A stretch of DNA of 64,000 nt from Peptoniphilus harei (GCF_900454685.1 NZ_UATM01000032.1:372001-436000), one strand, 5' to 3'; numbered from the stretch's first letter, positions 26,031 through 35,328 are shown. The notes: a model not told the origin generated them from the sequence alone. Program-made: numbers and translations.

Positions 26031-27420
26031 CTTTCTTTCCTCTCTTCTTAATTGACTTAATTGCGTCCTTTAGTTTCCCTTCAGAAGAGAAAATCTTTTG
26101 AACCCTTGGAGCAACTTCGTGCATGGAGAATAATATTATCCTGTCGCCAGATTCAAGGACTGTCTTACCATTAGGGACTATCATGCTTTGGCCCCTAATT
26201 ATGGAAACAATAAGAGTTCCATCAGGTAGACTCAAGTCTTCTAGGGTGTTGCCACAAACTAAATGGCTTGTCCTTATAATTAATTCGACGCACTCAACTT
26301 GACCGTTTAAAAGCAAATGTAGGGCAAGGGAGCTTTTTCCCCTGATTTCCTTTAGCATTTCTGCAGCTGTTATATAAGAAGTGTTAAAGACTGCATCTAT
26401 GTCAAGTTTGTCTAGGACCTTGTCATAGTTTGTCCTAGAAATTTTGGCAACAGATTTAAAGATTCCACTTTGCTTTGCCACAAGACTCATGAGGAGGTTG
26501 GCCTCATCAATACCTGTTGCTGCTACAAAGGAATCATAAGTGTGGACCATTTCTTCTTTAAGGATTGCTATGTCTGTCCCGTCTCCATTTATAATGTTGG
26601 CTCCTGGAACCATTTCTTTTAGTTCAAGACATCTTTCCTTATTTATCTCAACAATAGTGACATCCACATTTTCTTTTAAGAGGAGCATGGCTAGATAAAG
26701 TCCAGTCTTTCCTCCACCAAGGATCATTGTACTCCTAAGAGACCTTGTCCTATTTACTCCTGTGTGGTCCTTGTCAAAGGCCTCAATATTTTCAGACTTG
26801 CCTGCAAGGATTATAACATCATTTTCTTCTAAAACAGTACGACCATTTGGGATAATTGCATCACCATTTCTCGATATAGCTGCAATAAGAAGGTCTTTAA
26901 TGTTATCAATGTCCATGATTTTTTTGTTAATAAAGCTTGTGTCATTTCCTATATTAAATTCAACAAGGGAAACTCTTCCACCAGCAACCTCATCAGAGTA
27001 AAGTTGGTATCTCTTCATTAGGTATTTAAAAATTGATCTTGCAGTTGCATTGTCTGGGTTTATGATCTTATCTATTTCAAGTTCCTCTGATATGAAATCA
27101 AGGTGCTTCCTGTATTCAGGGTCCCTTACCCTTGCAATGGCATACTTTGCTCCAAGTTTTTTGGAGATTGTGCAAAGAATTACATTGGCCTCGTCATTAG
27201 TTGTGGTAGCAACTACATAGTCAAAGAGAGAAATATCAAGTTCTTCCAAGACGCCAAAATCCAAAGCATTTGCACAAATACTAAAAACATCTAACGAATT
27301 GGATATGTTTTCGATTACATCTTCATTGTTGTCAACTACAGTCACCTCGCAGTCTTCATCTAGTAATGACGCTGCAAGTCTGTATCCTAGTTTTCCGGCA
27401 CCTACAACTAAAGCCTTCAT
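26020..27420 (-). CDS. trkA: TrkA-type K+ channel regulatory protein
   Basis: 466 residues with two complete RCK halves: GAGKLGYRLA with VVDNNEDV at the N terminus and a second LGGGKTGLYLAMLLL with IVEINKERC near 232. Binds NAD(H) or ATP and gates TrkH. ATG with AGGAGG upstream. Unlike the copy on the other side of trkH, both nucleotide motifs are intact. Confidence 0.92.
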   Translation of the reverse strand: MKALVVGAGKLGYRLAASLLDEDCEVTVVDNNEDVIENISNSLDVFSICANALDFGVLEELDISLFDYVVATTTNDEANVILCTISKKLGAKYAIARVRDPEYRKHLDFISEELEIDKIINPDNATARSIFKYLMKRYQLYSDEVAGGRVSLVEFNIGNDTSFINKKIMDIDNIKDLLIAAISRNGDAIIPNGRTVLEENDVIILAGKSENIEAFDKDHTGVNRTRSLRSTMILGGGKTGLYLAMLLLKENVDVTIVEINKERCLELKEMVPGANIINGDGTDIAILKEEMVHTYDSFVAATGIDEANLLMSLVAKQSGIFKSVAKISRTNYDKVLDKLDIDAVFNTSYITAAEMLKEIRGKSSLALHLLLNGQVECVELIIRTSHLVCGNTLEDLSLPDGTLIVSIIRGQSMIVPNGKTVLESGDRIILFSMHEVAPRVQKIFSSEGKLKDAIKSIKKRGKKDEL

Positions 27421-27429
27421 ATATTCCTC

Positions 27430-28578
27430 CTAAAAAATCGCATCAAGAGTTACATCAAATTCGTAATCTGGATAGATGGATTTTAACTTATCTCTTATCT
27501 CTTTTTTCAGAGCATCCTTTTCTTCTCTCGTTTTTACAGAATCGGCATTATAATCAATGTCTATATAAATTTTCTTGCCTTCAAGGACAATGTCGTGGAA
27601 GGAGTAAATGTTTAGGGACTCCCTCACAATTTTTTTAAGGTCCTTGGAGACAGAGTTGATTATCTCATTGCTACTGCCTTTTGGGTCTGCGTGAATGATT
27701 AATTTTATCCCAAGTAAATCAGAGATTTCCCTCTCAACCTTGTCCACAATATTGTGGGCCTCTTCAAGGGTCAAATTATAATCTAGGGCTGCATCAATTA
27801 TCACAATCATATTGTCTGGACCAAAGTCTGTCACCATCATGTTGTGAACATTGGATATGCCCTCATAGTTTGAAACCTTGGACTTTATCTCGTGTTTAGT
27901 TTCGTCACTAAGACCACGTCCAAGTATAATTGAAATAGTCTCGTATATTAGTGAAATAGCTGTGTATAAAATAAATAAAGCAACTATTAAACCAACATAG
28001 CCATCTAATATTTTTCCTGTGAACTTTTCTATTAATATAGAAATAATTACAACAGAAGTTATAAGTGTGTCGCTAAGTGAATCCTTCTCTTGGGCCTTCA
28101 AAGTTACAGAGTCAATTGCCCTTGCAACCTTTGAATAAAGAGAGGCCTGCCAAAATTTTATTGCCACAGTTACAATCAAAATCACAAGAGTGGATTTTGG
28201 ATAAGAAATGGCGACTGGGTGAAGGATCTTTCCCACAGAAGTTTTCAAAAATTGAAAACCAACGGAAAGTACAATACCAGAAACTACAAGAGAAATCAAA
28301 TATTCAAGCCTGCCATGTCCATAAGGGTGGTCTTTGTCTCTTGGTTTTGCAGCAAGTCTTATGCCCAAAATAGAAATAATAGAGCTGACACAGTCTGTGA
28401 TGTTGTTTACTGCGTCAGATAAAATTGAAATTGAGCCAGTAAAGATATATAGAATCACCTTTAATGCAGCTGCAAGTATATTTGATATAAGGCCAAGAAG
28501 AGAAGTCTCTTTTGAAATTTTTGCCCTGTCATATCCATAGGCAGATTCTCCCCTCTTCAAAATAAGTTTTGCGAACAT
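27430..28578 (-). CDS. Cation diffusion facilitator (divalent metal exporter)
   Basis: 382 residues: six membrane helices, metal-site residues in SDAVNNITDC (DxxxD) and KDHPYGHGRLEY, then two cytoplasmic domains after residue 210, longer than the usual single CTD of 90 residues. Exports Zn, Mn or Fe in exchange for protons; the metal cannot be read from the sequence. First gene of the operon CDF-trkA-trkH-trkA-ung; nine bases separate it from trkA. Confidence 0.88.
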   Translation of the reverse strand: MFAKLILKRGESAYGYDRAKISKETSLLGLISNILAAALKVILYIFTGSISILSDAVNNITDCVSSIISILGIRLAAKPRDKDHPYGHGRLEYLISLVVSGIVLSVGFQFLKTSVGKILHPVAISYPKSTLVILIVTVAIKFWQASLYSKVARAIDSVTLKAQEKDSLSDTLITSVVIISILIEKFTGKILDGYVGLIVALFILYTAISLIYETISIILGRGLSDETKHEIKSKVSNYEGISNVHNMMVTDFGPDNMIVIIDAALDYNLTLEEAHNIVDKVEREISDLLGIKLIIHADPKGSSNEIINSVSKDLKKIVRESLNIYSFHDIVLEGKKIYIDIDYNADSVKTREEKDALKKEIRDKLKSIYPDYEFDVTLDAIF

Positions 28579-28729
28579 TTATCCTCCAAAATTTATAATA
28601 ATAAAAATAGGCTAAAAGCCCACTTACTTAGATTTCTTAAGTTAAAATAATTATAACACTAGTATATTAGTAATAAAAGGAAAAGAACTTTCCTATATTC
28701 TGGGAAGTAAGTTAATAATTTTAAAAATA

Positions 28730-28756
28730 AAAAATGCACCAGCTTTACCTGGCACA
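28730..28756 (-). terminator. Terminator after the DJ-1/PfpI gene
   Basis: Stem TGCACCAG/CTGGCACA (28735-28742, 28749-28756) with wobble pairs on the RNA, followed by T on the minus strand. Confidence 0.65.
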
Positions 28757-28771
28757 TTTTCTAATCTTATC

Positions 28772-29338
28772 TTAAATAAATTTTTTAAGTTGTGGAAGTA
28801 GTAAGCCTTCTGCAACTTCTTCTGCCTTTTCCTTTGAAACTAAAATTTCAACTAGCTTAACCCCAAGTAGGATTGCAAGGGCTGGCCCCATAGCAGTTAT
28901 TATGTTGTCTTCAACAACTACTGGTGAGTCTTGTGGGTCCTTAACCTTTAATCTATTTTCAACTCCTGGATAGCAAGTGAACTTTCCGTCTTTTAAAAGA
29001 CCTGCTGCATCAAGAACTTGTGGTCCTGCACAAATTGCTATTACTTTTCTCTCTTCATCATTAAAGACATTGGCAAACTCAAGAACTTTTTTGTCATTCA
29101 TGAGATTTGTAGCACCAGGTTGACCTCCTGGAATGTACATTGCCTTGTAGTCTTCGATGTTAATTTCATCAAAAGTCTTGTCAGCAAGAACTGTCACACC
29201 GTGAGCTCCCTTTACCTCAAGTCTGTCCTTAATTGAAACTGTGTCCACCTTTAGGTCGGCCCTTCTAAGGACATCAACAATTGTTAAAGCTTCAATTTCT
29301 TCAAAACCTTCTGCCAAAAATACCAATAAATCTTTCAT
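28772..29338 (-). CDS. DJ-1/PfpI-family protein
   Basis: 188 residues with the nucleophile elbow AICAGPQVLDAAG (Cys near 104) and the N-terminal FLAEGFEEIEALTIVDVLRR with its conserved Glu. Related proteins act as chaperone-like deglycases, glyoxalases or thiazole-pathway ThiJ-like proteins; the exact activity is unknown. Nine bases after proC, so probably the same transcript. Confidence 0.88.
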   Translation of the reverse strand: MKDLLVFLAEGFEEIEALTIVDVLRRADLKVDTVSIKDRLEVKGAHGVTVLADKTFDEINIEDYKAMYIPGGQPGATNLMNDKKVLEFANVFNDEERKVIAICAGPQVLDAAGLLKDGKFTCYPGVENRLKVKDPQDSPVVVEDNIITAMGPALAILLGVKLVEILVSKEKAEEVAEGLLLPQLKKFI

Positions 29339-29347
29339 AATGACCTC

Positions 29348-30112
29348 CTATTTATTCATAATAGAATCAACTGCATTTATAATTGCAGACCTAAAACCAT
29401 CCTTTTCTAAAGATTTTACTCCCTTAATAGTTGTTCCAGCCGGTGTTGTAACTTGGTCCTTTAATTCACCTGGATGAATTCCAGACTCCCTCACCATTTT
29501 TGCTGATCCAGCTACTGCTTGAGATATAACCCTGTAAGCCATATCCCTTTGCATTCCATAAGAAACTGCTGCGTCTGCTGCTGCTTCAATGTACATGTAG
29601 ACATAGGCAGGCATGCAACCTGAAACTGCCTCATAAATTTTTATGTTCTTTTCTTCTACGATTTCAGTTTCTCCAAAGTTGGACAAGATCTTTCTTATCT
29701 CTTTAACCTCTTCTTCTGAAATATTTTTGCCAGGGCAAATCCCTGTCATGGAATTCAAAATTTTTGCCGGTGTATTTGGAAGAGCCATCATAAGCTTTTT
29801 ATTTGGAAGGCTCTTTTCAAGTTTCTCAATGTCAAAAGCTGAAGTAATAGAAATAATGATTTGATCTTTTACTTCATCTTTTATTGCCTCGATTACAGCT
29901 TCATAAACATAGGGTTTAACTGCAAGGATAATTGCATCTGCACCCTTCACTACGTCTACTTCTGAATCAACTACTCTTGCTACTTCATTGCCCTTAAAGG
30001 CATCTCTCTTTTCTTCGCTCCTGTCGTAAAGAAAAGTTTCTATATTATTATCTAAAAGACCGTGTGCCATGGCAGCACCCATGTTGCCAAGGCCTATAAT
30101 TCCCATCTTCAT
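29348..30112 (-). CDS. proC: Pyrroline-5-carboxylate reductase
   Basis: Last step of proline synthesis, NAD(P)H-dependent. About 254 residues with GIIGLGNMGAAMAHGLL, VKPYVYEAVI, ALPNTPAKI, SGCMPAYVYMYIEA and the C-terminal HPGELKDQVTTPAGTTIKG signature. I start at ATG 30112, with GGAG seven bases upstream; a second ATG two codons later is also possible. No proAB nearby; the enzyme may instead reduce pyrroline carboxylate formed from ornithine. Confidence 0.93.
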   Translation of the reverse strand: MKMGIIGLGNMGAAMAHGLLDNNIETFLYDRSEEKRDAFKGNEVARVVDSEVDVVKGADAIILAVKPYVYEAVIEAIKDEVKDQIIISITSAFDIEKLEKSLPNKKLMMALPNTPAKILNSMTGICPGKNISEEEVKEIRKILSNFGETEIVEEKNIKIYEAVSGCMPAYVYMYIEAAADAAVSYGMQRDMAYRVISQAVAGSAKMVRESGIHPGELKDQVTTPAGTTIKGVKSLEKDGFRSAIINAVDSIMNK

Positions 30113-30165
30113 CACATCACTCCTTAAGTAGATTATACACGAAATTACTTAAAAATTCATTTTTG

Positions 30166-30174
30166 TGCTATAAT
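30166..30174 (+). promoter_or_regulatory. Extended -10 promoter of the chromate-type transporter
   Basis: TGCTATAAT (30166-30174), with no good -35. Transcription would start near 30181, leaving an unusually short leader of about ten bases before ATG 30191, barely including GAGGTG. Confidence 0.4.
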
Positions 30175-30190
30175 TTGATGAGGTGATTTA

Positions 30191-30751
30191 ATGAAAAAAA
30201 TTTCTATCTCAAAGTTATTTTTAACTTTTTTTAAAATAAATGCCATAACCTTTGGAGGAGGCTATACAATTGTCCCTGTTATAAAGGACATTTTTGTATC
30301 AGACCTAGAACTCATTGAGGAAGACCAGATGATGGATATAGTTGCCATTTCCCAAGGTGGACCTGGGGCCATGGCAATCTCTTGCTCAGTCCTTACAGGT
30401 TACTACTTGAGAGGGCCTCTTGGAGCAATAACTTGTCTTGTTGCATCGGCTCTTCCCTGCCTTATAATTTTGTCAGTGATTTCAAATTTCTACCAAGAAT
30501 TTAAGTCAAACTTTTTTATAAACGCAGCCCTAGAAGGCATCAGTGGAGTGATCTCTGCAGTCTTATTTATAACAGTGGCCCGCATGGGGATTTCTTCTTA
30601 CAAGAACAATCCACGTTTTAGTGCAGCCATGATTATCCTAGTCTTCTTGGTTGCCTTTTTCACAAGTATCAACACAGGACTAATAATTTTATTCTGTGCT
30701 ATCGCAGGAATTTCTTATTTTAGTGTTATGGAGAGGTACAAAAATGCTTGA
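30191..30751 (+). CDS. Chromate-transporter family protein, first half
   Basis: 186 residues, one six-helix half of the CHR (ChrA) family. Motifs: FFKINAITFGGGYTIVPVI, then ISQGGPGAMAISCSVLTGY. Short CHR proteins work as pairs of opposite topology, encoded by neighbouring genes, and the second half follows here. Real substrates of these pairs in bacteria are mostly unproved; chromate efflux is the family name. Overlaps the next gene by 8 bases. Confidence 0.88.
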   Translation: MKKISISKLFLTFFKINAITFGGGYTIVPVIKDIFVSDLELIEEDQMMDIVAISQGGPGAMAISCSVLTGYYLRGPLGAITCLVASALPCLIILSVISNFYQEFKSNFFINAALEGISGVISAVLFITVARMGISSYKNNPRFSAAMIILVFLVAFFTSINTGLIILFCAIAGISYFSVMERYKNA

Positions 30752-31301
30752 TTTATTCTTAATTTTCTTTAAAATCGGATGCTTCGCCTTTGGTGGCGGT
30801 TACGCAGTAATACCCTTGATATCAAAGTATGTTGTTGAAGAACACGCCTGGATCTCTACAAGAGAATTTATAGATTTGATTTCCATTTCACAAATGACTC
30901 CAGGACCAATTGCCATTAACTCGGCAACCTTTGTTGGACAAAACGTCCACGGAATCCTTGGCTCAATTCTTGCAACAGCAGGACTTGTCCTTCCTCAGTT
31001 CATCCTAATGATGATCTTGGGATACTTCCTCTTTAGCAAGGGCAAAAAATTTAAAATCATGGACTACTCCCTCCTTGGTATCAAAGCAGGAGTTGTGTCT
31101 CTCATCTTTATAACAACCTTAAAACTCTTCCAATCATCAGTATTCCCTGAAGGACTTAAGCTTGAAGGCATGAGCCTGGCAGCACTTATCTCCTTCGTCC
31201 TAGGCTTCGTCCTCTACATGAAGAAGGTGGACCTCTTTAAGCTAATAGGACTAGGGGCAGTGATTGGGATTGGAGTCAAATACGCTTTGACTCTTATGTA
31301 A
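30744..31301 (+). CDS. Chromate-transporter family protein, second half
   Basis: 185 residues from ATG 30744, which overlaps the previous gene (ATGCTTGA). Motifs: FFKIGCFAFGGGYAVIPLIS, then ISQMTPGPIAINSATFVG. This is the complementary half of the pair. The frame also stays open 16 codons upstream, but that part lies inside the first gene and has no ribosome site. Confidence 0.88.
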   Translation: MLDLFLIFFKIGCFAFGGGYAVIPLISKYVVEEHAWISTREFIDLISISQMTPGPIAINSATFVGQNVHGILGSILATAGLVLPQFILMMILGYFLFSKGKKFKIMDYSLLGIKAGVVSLIFITTLKLFQSSVFPEGLKLEGMSLAALISFVLGFVLYMKKVDLFKLIGLGAVIGIGVKYALTLM

Positions 31302-31305
31302 AATA

Positions 31306-31336
31306 AAACTCCTTGGATTTTTCCAGGGAGTTTTTC
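31306..31336 (+). terminator. Terminator of the chromate-type pair
   Basis: Stem AAACTCC-TTGGA/TCCA-GGAGTTT (31306-31317, 31321-31333) and then T. Confidence 0.8.
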
Positions 31337-31361
31337 TTTATTGTTTCAATTTTTAAATTTT

Positions 31362-32144
31362 CTAAAATAAACACTCCTCAATCATTTCTTTGTTCTTCAA
31401 TTCATCCACCCACTCTTTTGGAAATTCATCAAAGCCATAGATAATTCCTGCCAGTCCTCCAGTCACTGCTCCAGTGGTGTCTGTGTCATCGCCAAGATTT
31501 ATTGCCTTGAGGACAGCTTCCTTATAAGAATTTGTATTTAAAAGACACCAAAGAGAGGCTTCGAGAGTGTGAAGGACAAAACCTGTTGACTGGATCTCAT
31601 CTTCAGATTTGTTTTTTATATGGTCAAGGCCAAGGTCTTCAAGTTTTTCTCCAGCAATTAACTTTCTTGCAAGATGGACATAATCTAGGCAAGCCTTTTT
31701 AGAAATCTCGTGAGCGTGAGTTATACTTGATACACTTTCAATTTCCTCATCACTGGCATCGGTAAAGGCAAGGGGCAAAATCCTCATAAGAGACCCGTTG
31801 CCATTGGCATAAAAATCATCAATCCCATGACCTTCTGCCAAGGCTTCTCTTGTCGTCATACCAACATCAAATGTCTCTCCATGACAAGCAAACCTTCCTT
31901 CAAATAGCCAGGCCTCAAAATTTTTTCTAATATCCTCGACATCAACTTTGTTTTTATCCTTTATGGACTTGCAAGTGGCAAGGGTCATGCTAGTATCGTC
32001 AGACCAAGTTCCAGCAACTTGGTTCCAAGTTCCAAAACCCACCATGCCTGTGCAAGTGAAAGTCCCCCTTTTCTTAAACTCAAAAGGAACACCAAGAGCA
32101 TCGGCTATGGCAAGTCCATAAATTCCATCCCTAAGCTTAGACAT
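31362..32144 (-). CDS. ADP-ribosylglycohydrolase-family protein
   Basis: Hydrolases of this family remove ADP-ribose from proteins or small molecules using two Mg ions. About 260 residues with GLAIADALGVPFEF, the metal-binding GTWSDDTSMTLATC, and C-terminal INLGDDTDTTGAVTGGLAG. The start at ATG 32144 is set by AAGGAGG; the frame before it has no ribosome site. No ADP-ribosyltransferase is visible in the window, so its target is open. Confidence 0.88.
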   Translation of the reverse strand: MSKLRDGIYGLAIADALGVPFEFKKRGTFTCTGMVGFGTWNQVAGTWSDDTSMTLATCKSIKDKNKVDVEDIRKNFEAWLFEGRFACHGETFDVGMTTREALAEGHGIDDFYANGNGSLMRILPLAFTDASDEEIESVSSITHAHEISKKACLDYVHLARKLIAGEKLEDLGLDHIKNKSEDEIQSTGFVLHTLEASLWCLLNTNSYKEAVLKAINLGDDTDTTGAVTGGLAGIIYGFDEFPKEWVDELKNKEMIEECLF

Positions 32145-32213
32145 AAATATCCTCCTTCTTGGTTTACTTTTGTAAAATGTTAAATCAATTATATAAATAA
32201 AAGGCAAAAAAAT

Positions 32214-32323
32214 AAAGACTCCCCTAAGGAAGTCTTATGAATAAATACTTTTTCTATGGCCTACATCAATGGCGAAGATTATTAACTTGTCGTCGTCAAT
32301 TTTTGCAAGGAGTCTATAGGCAC
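32214..32323 (-). repeat. 110-bp repeat, copy 1 (RelE-toxin tail plus terminator)
   Basis: Matches 35172-35281 over 110 bases with seven differences by my count, all transitions. It starts with the hairpin AAGACT...AGTCTT and continues into the tail of a RelE-type toxin gene. The two copies flank the surface-protein gene. Confidence 0.85.
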
Positions 32324-32345
32324 CAATCCTACACCTCCTACGGCC
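32235..32345 (-). pseudogene. RelE/ParE-type toxin, C-terminal remnant
   Basis: Minus-strand codons give RCRIGAYRLLAKIDDD and then KLIIFAIDVGHRKSIYS before the stop at 32235, the classic C-terminal half of RelE-family toxins. The frame is closed upstream by TAA at 32346-32348 and no start or antitoxin is visible, so only 36 residues remain. Confidence 0.75.
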
Positions 32346-32388
32346 TTACCATAAAGTCTTTTAAATAATTAAAACATTCTAAATAAAT

Positions 32389-32417
32389 TTTACTTTACTT
32401 TTGATTTTTACTATAAT
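32389..32417 (+). promoter_or_regulatory. Promoter of the surface-protein gene
   Basis: TTTACT (32389-32394), 17-base spacer, consensus TATAAT (32412-32417). Leader of about 50 bases to the ATG. Confidence 0.6.
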
Positions 32418-32476
32418 TAGACTAAATGAAAACATTAGCAAATATTTATTTAAAAAATTAATTATAGGAGGTTTAA

Positions 32477-35104
32477 ATGAATTATAAAAACTCAACAGTC
32501 CGAAAAGTATTGTTAGGAGCTACTCTTTTTTCTGTATTAACGACTTCATTGCCTAATAGTGTGGTAGCTGCAGATACATATGTTACAAATAATGTGGAAT
32601 CTACTTCTACTGTCGATAAAGATGAAAATCAATGGGAAGCAGATGACTTTGTGTATGACACAATCTTTATTGATGAATTAGGTAAAAATATAGTTTTAGT
32701 CAAGGGTTTCTCTGAGAAAGGTCTTAAAAAATTAGAAAACACTACAAGCCTTACTATTCCGAAGTATTCTGCTTCAGGTGATCTAATAACTGGTATAGGT
32801 GAAAATGCATTTTCAAATACAAATATAGTTAATCTGAATTTACCTGATTCTATTGAAATAATCTGCGATGGAGCTTTTTCCAATTCACCTAATAAAATAA
32901 AAATAGAAAGTATTAAATTGCCAAAGAATTTAAAAATAATAGAAGAATATTCTTTCTTTGGTAATGGCATTTCTTCTATCGAATTACCAAATAATCTAGA
33001 AAAAATTGGTAAAAATTCTTTTTCTCAGAATGCACTTAGAGAAATAGAGTTACCCGATTCTGTAAATGAGATTGGAATAGGGGCGTTTTCAGGAAATATT
33101 ATAAATTCGGTTAAACTTCCTAAAAATATCCAAAAAATAAGTTATGGTGCATTTAGCCATAATAGGATAAAAGATATCATTTTACCAGAGTCTGTTATTA
33201 AAATCGAAGAAGATGCTTTTTCTCATAATCGAATTGAGAATCTTACAATTCCTAAATCAATAAAATACTTGAGTGGGTTCTCAAACAATAATTTAACTAA
33301 TATCAAACTTCCTGATACTCTTGAAATAATTGGTGAAAGGGCTTTTTCTAGTAATAATATTAAAAAATTAAATATTCCTAATTCTGTTAAAGAAATAGGT
33401 CCAAATTCTTTTTCTATCAATAATATTTCTGATTTAGTGCTTTCTAGCTCTTTAAAAACTATAGAAGCTCATTCTTTTTATTACAATAAATTAGAAAATG
33501 TTAATATACCCAACTCTGTAAATCTTATAGGTGCCAATGCTTTTTCTTTTAATAAAATTTCTAAAATAAAATTGTCTGATAATTTAAAAGAAATTGGGAG
33601 AGATGCATTCAGGAATAATCTTTTAGAAGAAGTGGATTTTCCAGAGTCAATAATTAAAATCGGAGAATCTGCTTTTGATCAAAATAGTTTTACAAGTTTT
33701 AAAAATTTCCCAAAAAATCTTATTTCTTCAGATTCTAATAACATTACCAAATATGAAGGATACTTAGACCAAAGAATAGTATTAACAGCTGTTAATGGTA
33801 ATTTTAATCTTAGTTTGGAAGACGCTGAAAAAAGTTATGAAATTAATGATCCTTCAATTATAAAAAAATCTGATGGTACTTATTCTTTAAAGAAAGATCC
33901 TCAATTTAATTATAGGAGATTACGTTTAAAGGTTGAACCTTATTGGGATGTTGAAATTAATAATATTATAAACTTCAATATAAGCTATGATCCTAATGGT
34001 GGAGTAGGTAAAATAAATAACGAAACTATAAAAATTGATGATTTCTATAATCTAAAATTACCAGAAAATAAATTTACTGCTCCTCAAGGTAAAAAATTCA
34101 TTGGTTGGAAACCTGTCGTTGAATATCATAGCGATTATCATGCAAACAAAGATGAATTAATACAAAGAAACAGACTGTTCTTACCAGGTTCACGAGCTGC
34201 TAACGCAATTAATGGAGATTTAAGATATATGAAAAGCATTAAATTTATTGCTCAGTGGGAAGACATTAATAAAGACACTAATCCTCCAAGAAGACCTGAT
34301 AACAATAGACCAAATATCCAAGATGTTAATTTAAATAATACTAAAGACTATATTAAGAGACTTTTAAGAAATGAAGGAATATTAACTCCATCTAAGTCTA
34401 ATCAAATTGATAAGGCACAAACTGTTGATGAGCTGATTTATCTTAACAACCTGTATTTAAAAGATAAATACAATCAAAATAAAAACACACAAACAGTTGT
34501 TGAAAAACATTATATAGAGAAACCTGTTTACATTTATAATAATGAGACAAGATACATTGATAGGAATACAAAATCTCATATAGCTTCATATGTACCTAAA
34601 TATATTTCTAACGATTTTACAAAATCCGACGAAAAACAAAATGACGTTAAGGATTCTAAAGTTCAAAAAAATAATAATACTAGTAAGTATTTTAAATTCT
34701 TAATCGGTATGAATTTATACTACAAAAATATTGATGGAAAAGATGAGCTTTTTGAAATGGATGTAGCTCCTTTTATTGAGAACGACAGGACTATGATGCC
34801 ATTGAGATATGTTGCCGAAGCTCTATCATGTGATGTTAAGTGGGATAATAAAACTAGAACAGCTTCCTTCACTAAAGATGGAGTTACCGCTTCAATTCAA
34901 ATTGACGGGGATGAAATAGTTCTTTCAAATGGAGAAAAAGTAAAAATGGACTCTAAACCAATAATTAAAAATGACAGACTTTGTGTTAGTTTAACAAATG
35001 TTGCTAAAGTATTTAATTTAACTAACGGAAATACTAAAGATAAAATAGACCAAGATATTGAATGGGATCAAGAATCCAAAACCGTAACTATTAATTTAGA
35101 TTAA
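32477..35104 (+). CDS. Secreted BspA-type leucine-rich-repeat surface protein with CuAO-N-type domain
   Basis: 875 residues. A signal peptide (about 1-32, ending VVAADT) is followed by some 14 LRR_5-type repeats of 23 residues (about 85-415; repeated pattern IELPDSVNEIGIGAFSGN). A Listeria-Bacteroides-type repeat lies at about 500-590 (SYDPNGGVGKI, FIGWKP, AQWED), then a charged Asn-rich linker, then a copper-amine-oxidase-N-like domain at about 740-870 (NDRTMMPLRYVAEAL, VKWDNKTRTA). No LPxTG anchor is seen. Similar proteins of anaerobic cocci bind host surfaces; adhesion here is inference. AGGAGG precedes the ATG. The gene is bracketed by two copies of a RelE remnant. Confidence 0.88.
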   Translation: MNYKNSTVRKVLLGATLFSVLTTSLPNSVVAADTYVTNNVESTSTVDKDENQWEADDFVYDTIFIDELGKNIVLVKGFSEKGLKKLENTTSLTIPKYSASGDLITGIGENAFSNTNIVNLNLPDSIEIICDGAFSNSPNKIKIESIKLPKNLKIIEEYSFFGNGISSIELPNNLEKIGKNSFSQNALREIELPDSVNEIGIGAFSGNIINSVKLPKNIQKISYGAFSHNRIKDIILPESVIKIEEDAFSHNRIENLTIPKSIKYLSGFSNNNLTNIKLPDTLEIIGERAFSSNNIKKLNIPNSVKEIGPNSFSINNISDLVLSSSLKTIEAHSFYYNKLENVNIPNSVNLIGANAFSFNKISKIKLSDNLKEIGRDAFRNNLLEEVDFPESIIKIGESAFDQNSFTSFKNFPKNLISSDSNNITKYEGYLDQRIVLTAVNGNFNLSLEDAEKSYEINDPSIIKKSDGTYSLKKDPQFNYRRLRLKVEPYWDVEINNIINFNISYDPNGGVGKINNETIKIDDFYNLKLPENKFTAPQGKKFIGWKPVVEYHSDYHANKDELIQRNRLFLPGSRAANAINGDLRYMKSIKFIAQWEDINKDTNPPRRPDNNRPNIQDVNLNNTKDYIKRLLRNEGILTPSKSNQIDKAQTVDELIYLNNLYLKDKYNQNKNTQTVVEKHYIEKPVYIYNNETRYIDRNTKSHIASYVPKYISNDFTKSDEKQNDVKDSKVQKNNNTSKYFKFLIGMNLYYKNIDGKDELFEMDVAPFIENDRTMMPLRYVAEALSCDVKWDNKTRTASFTKDGVTASIQIDGDEIVLSNGEKVKMDSKPIIKNDRLCVSLTNVAKVFNLTNGNTKDKIDQDIEWDQESKTVTINLD

Positions 35105-35124
35105 ACATATAATTTAATATTTGC

Positions 35125-35160
35125 AAAAAGTCACATGCATTGAGCATAGTGACTTTTTTT
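35125..35160 (+). terminator. Terminator of the surface-protein gene
   Basis: Stem AAAAAGTCAC/GTGACTTTTT (35125-35134, 35149-35158), with inner ATGC/GCAT pairs, followed by T. Confidence 0.9.
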
Positions 35161-35171
35161 GTTGCATAAAT

Positions 35172-35281
35172 AAAGACTCCCTTAAGGAAGTCTTATGAAT
35201 AAATATTTTTTCTGTGGCCCACATCAATGGCGAAGATTATTAACTTGTCGTCATCAACTTTTGCAAGGAATCTATAGGCAC
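35172..35281 (-). repeat. 110-bp repeat, copy 2 (RelE-toxin tail plus terminator)
   Basis: Second copy of the repeat at 32214-32323. On the minus strand codons 35281-35193 read AYRFLAKVDDDK and then LIIFAIDVGHRKNIYS, again only the end of a RelE-type toxin, with the match ending abruptly at 35281. This copy is even shorter than copy 1 and has no start. Confidence 0.85.
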
Positions 35282-35328
35282 ATAGGCAAATATCTTACAA
35301 TATTCAAGCCTACAAAATTTTTCCAAAC

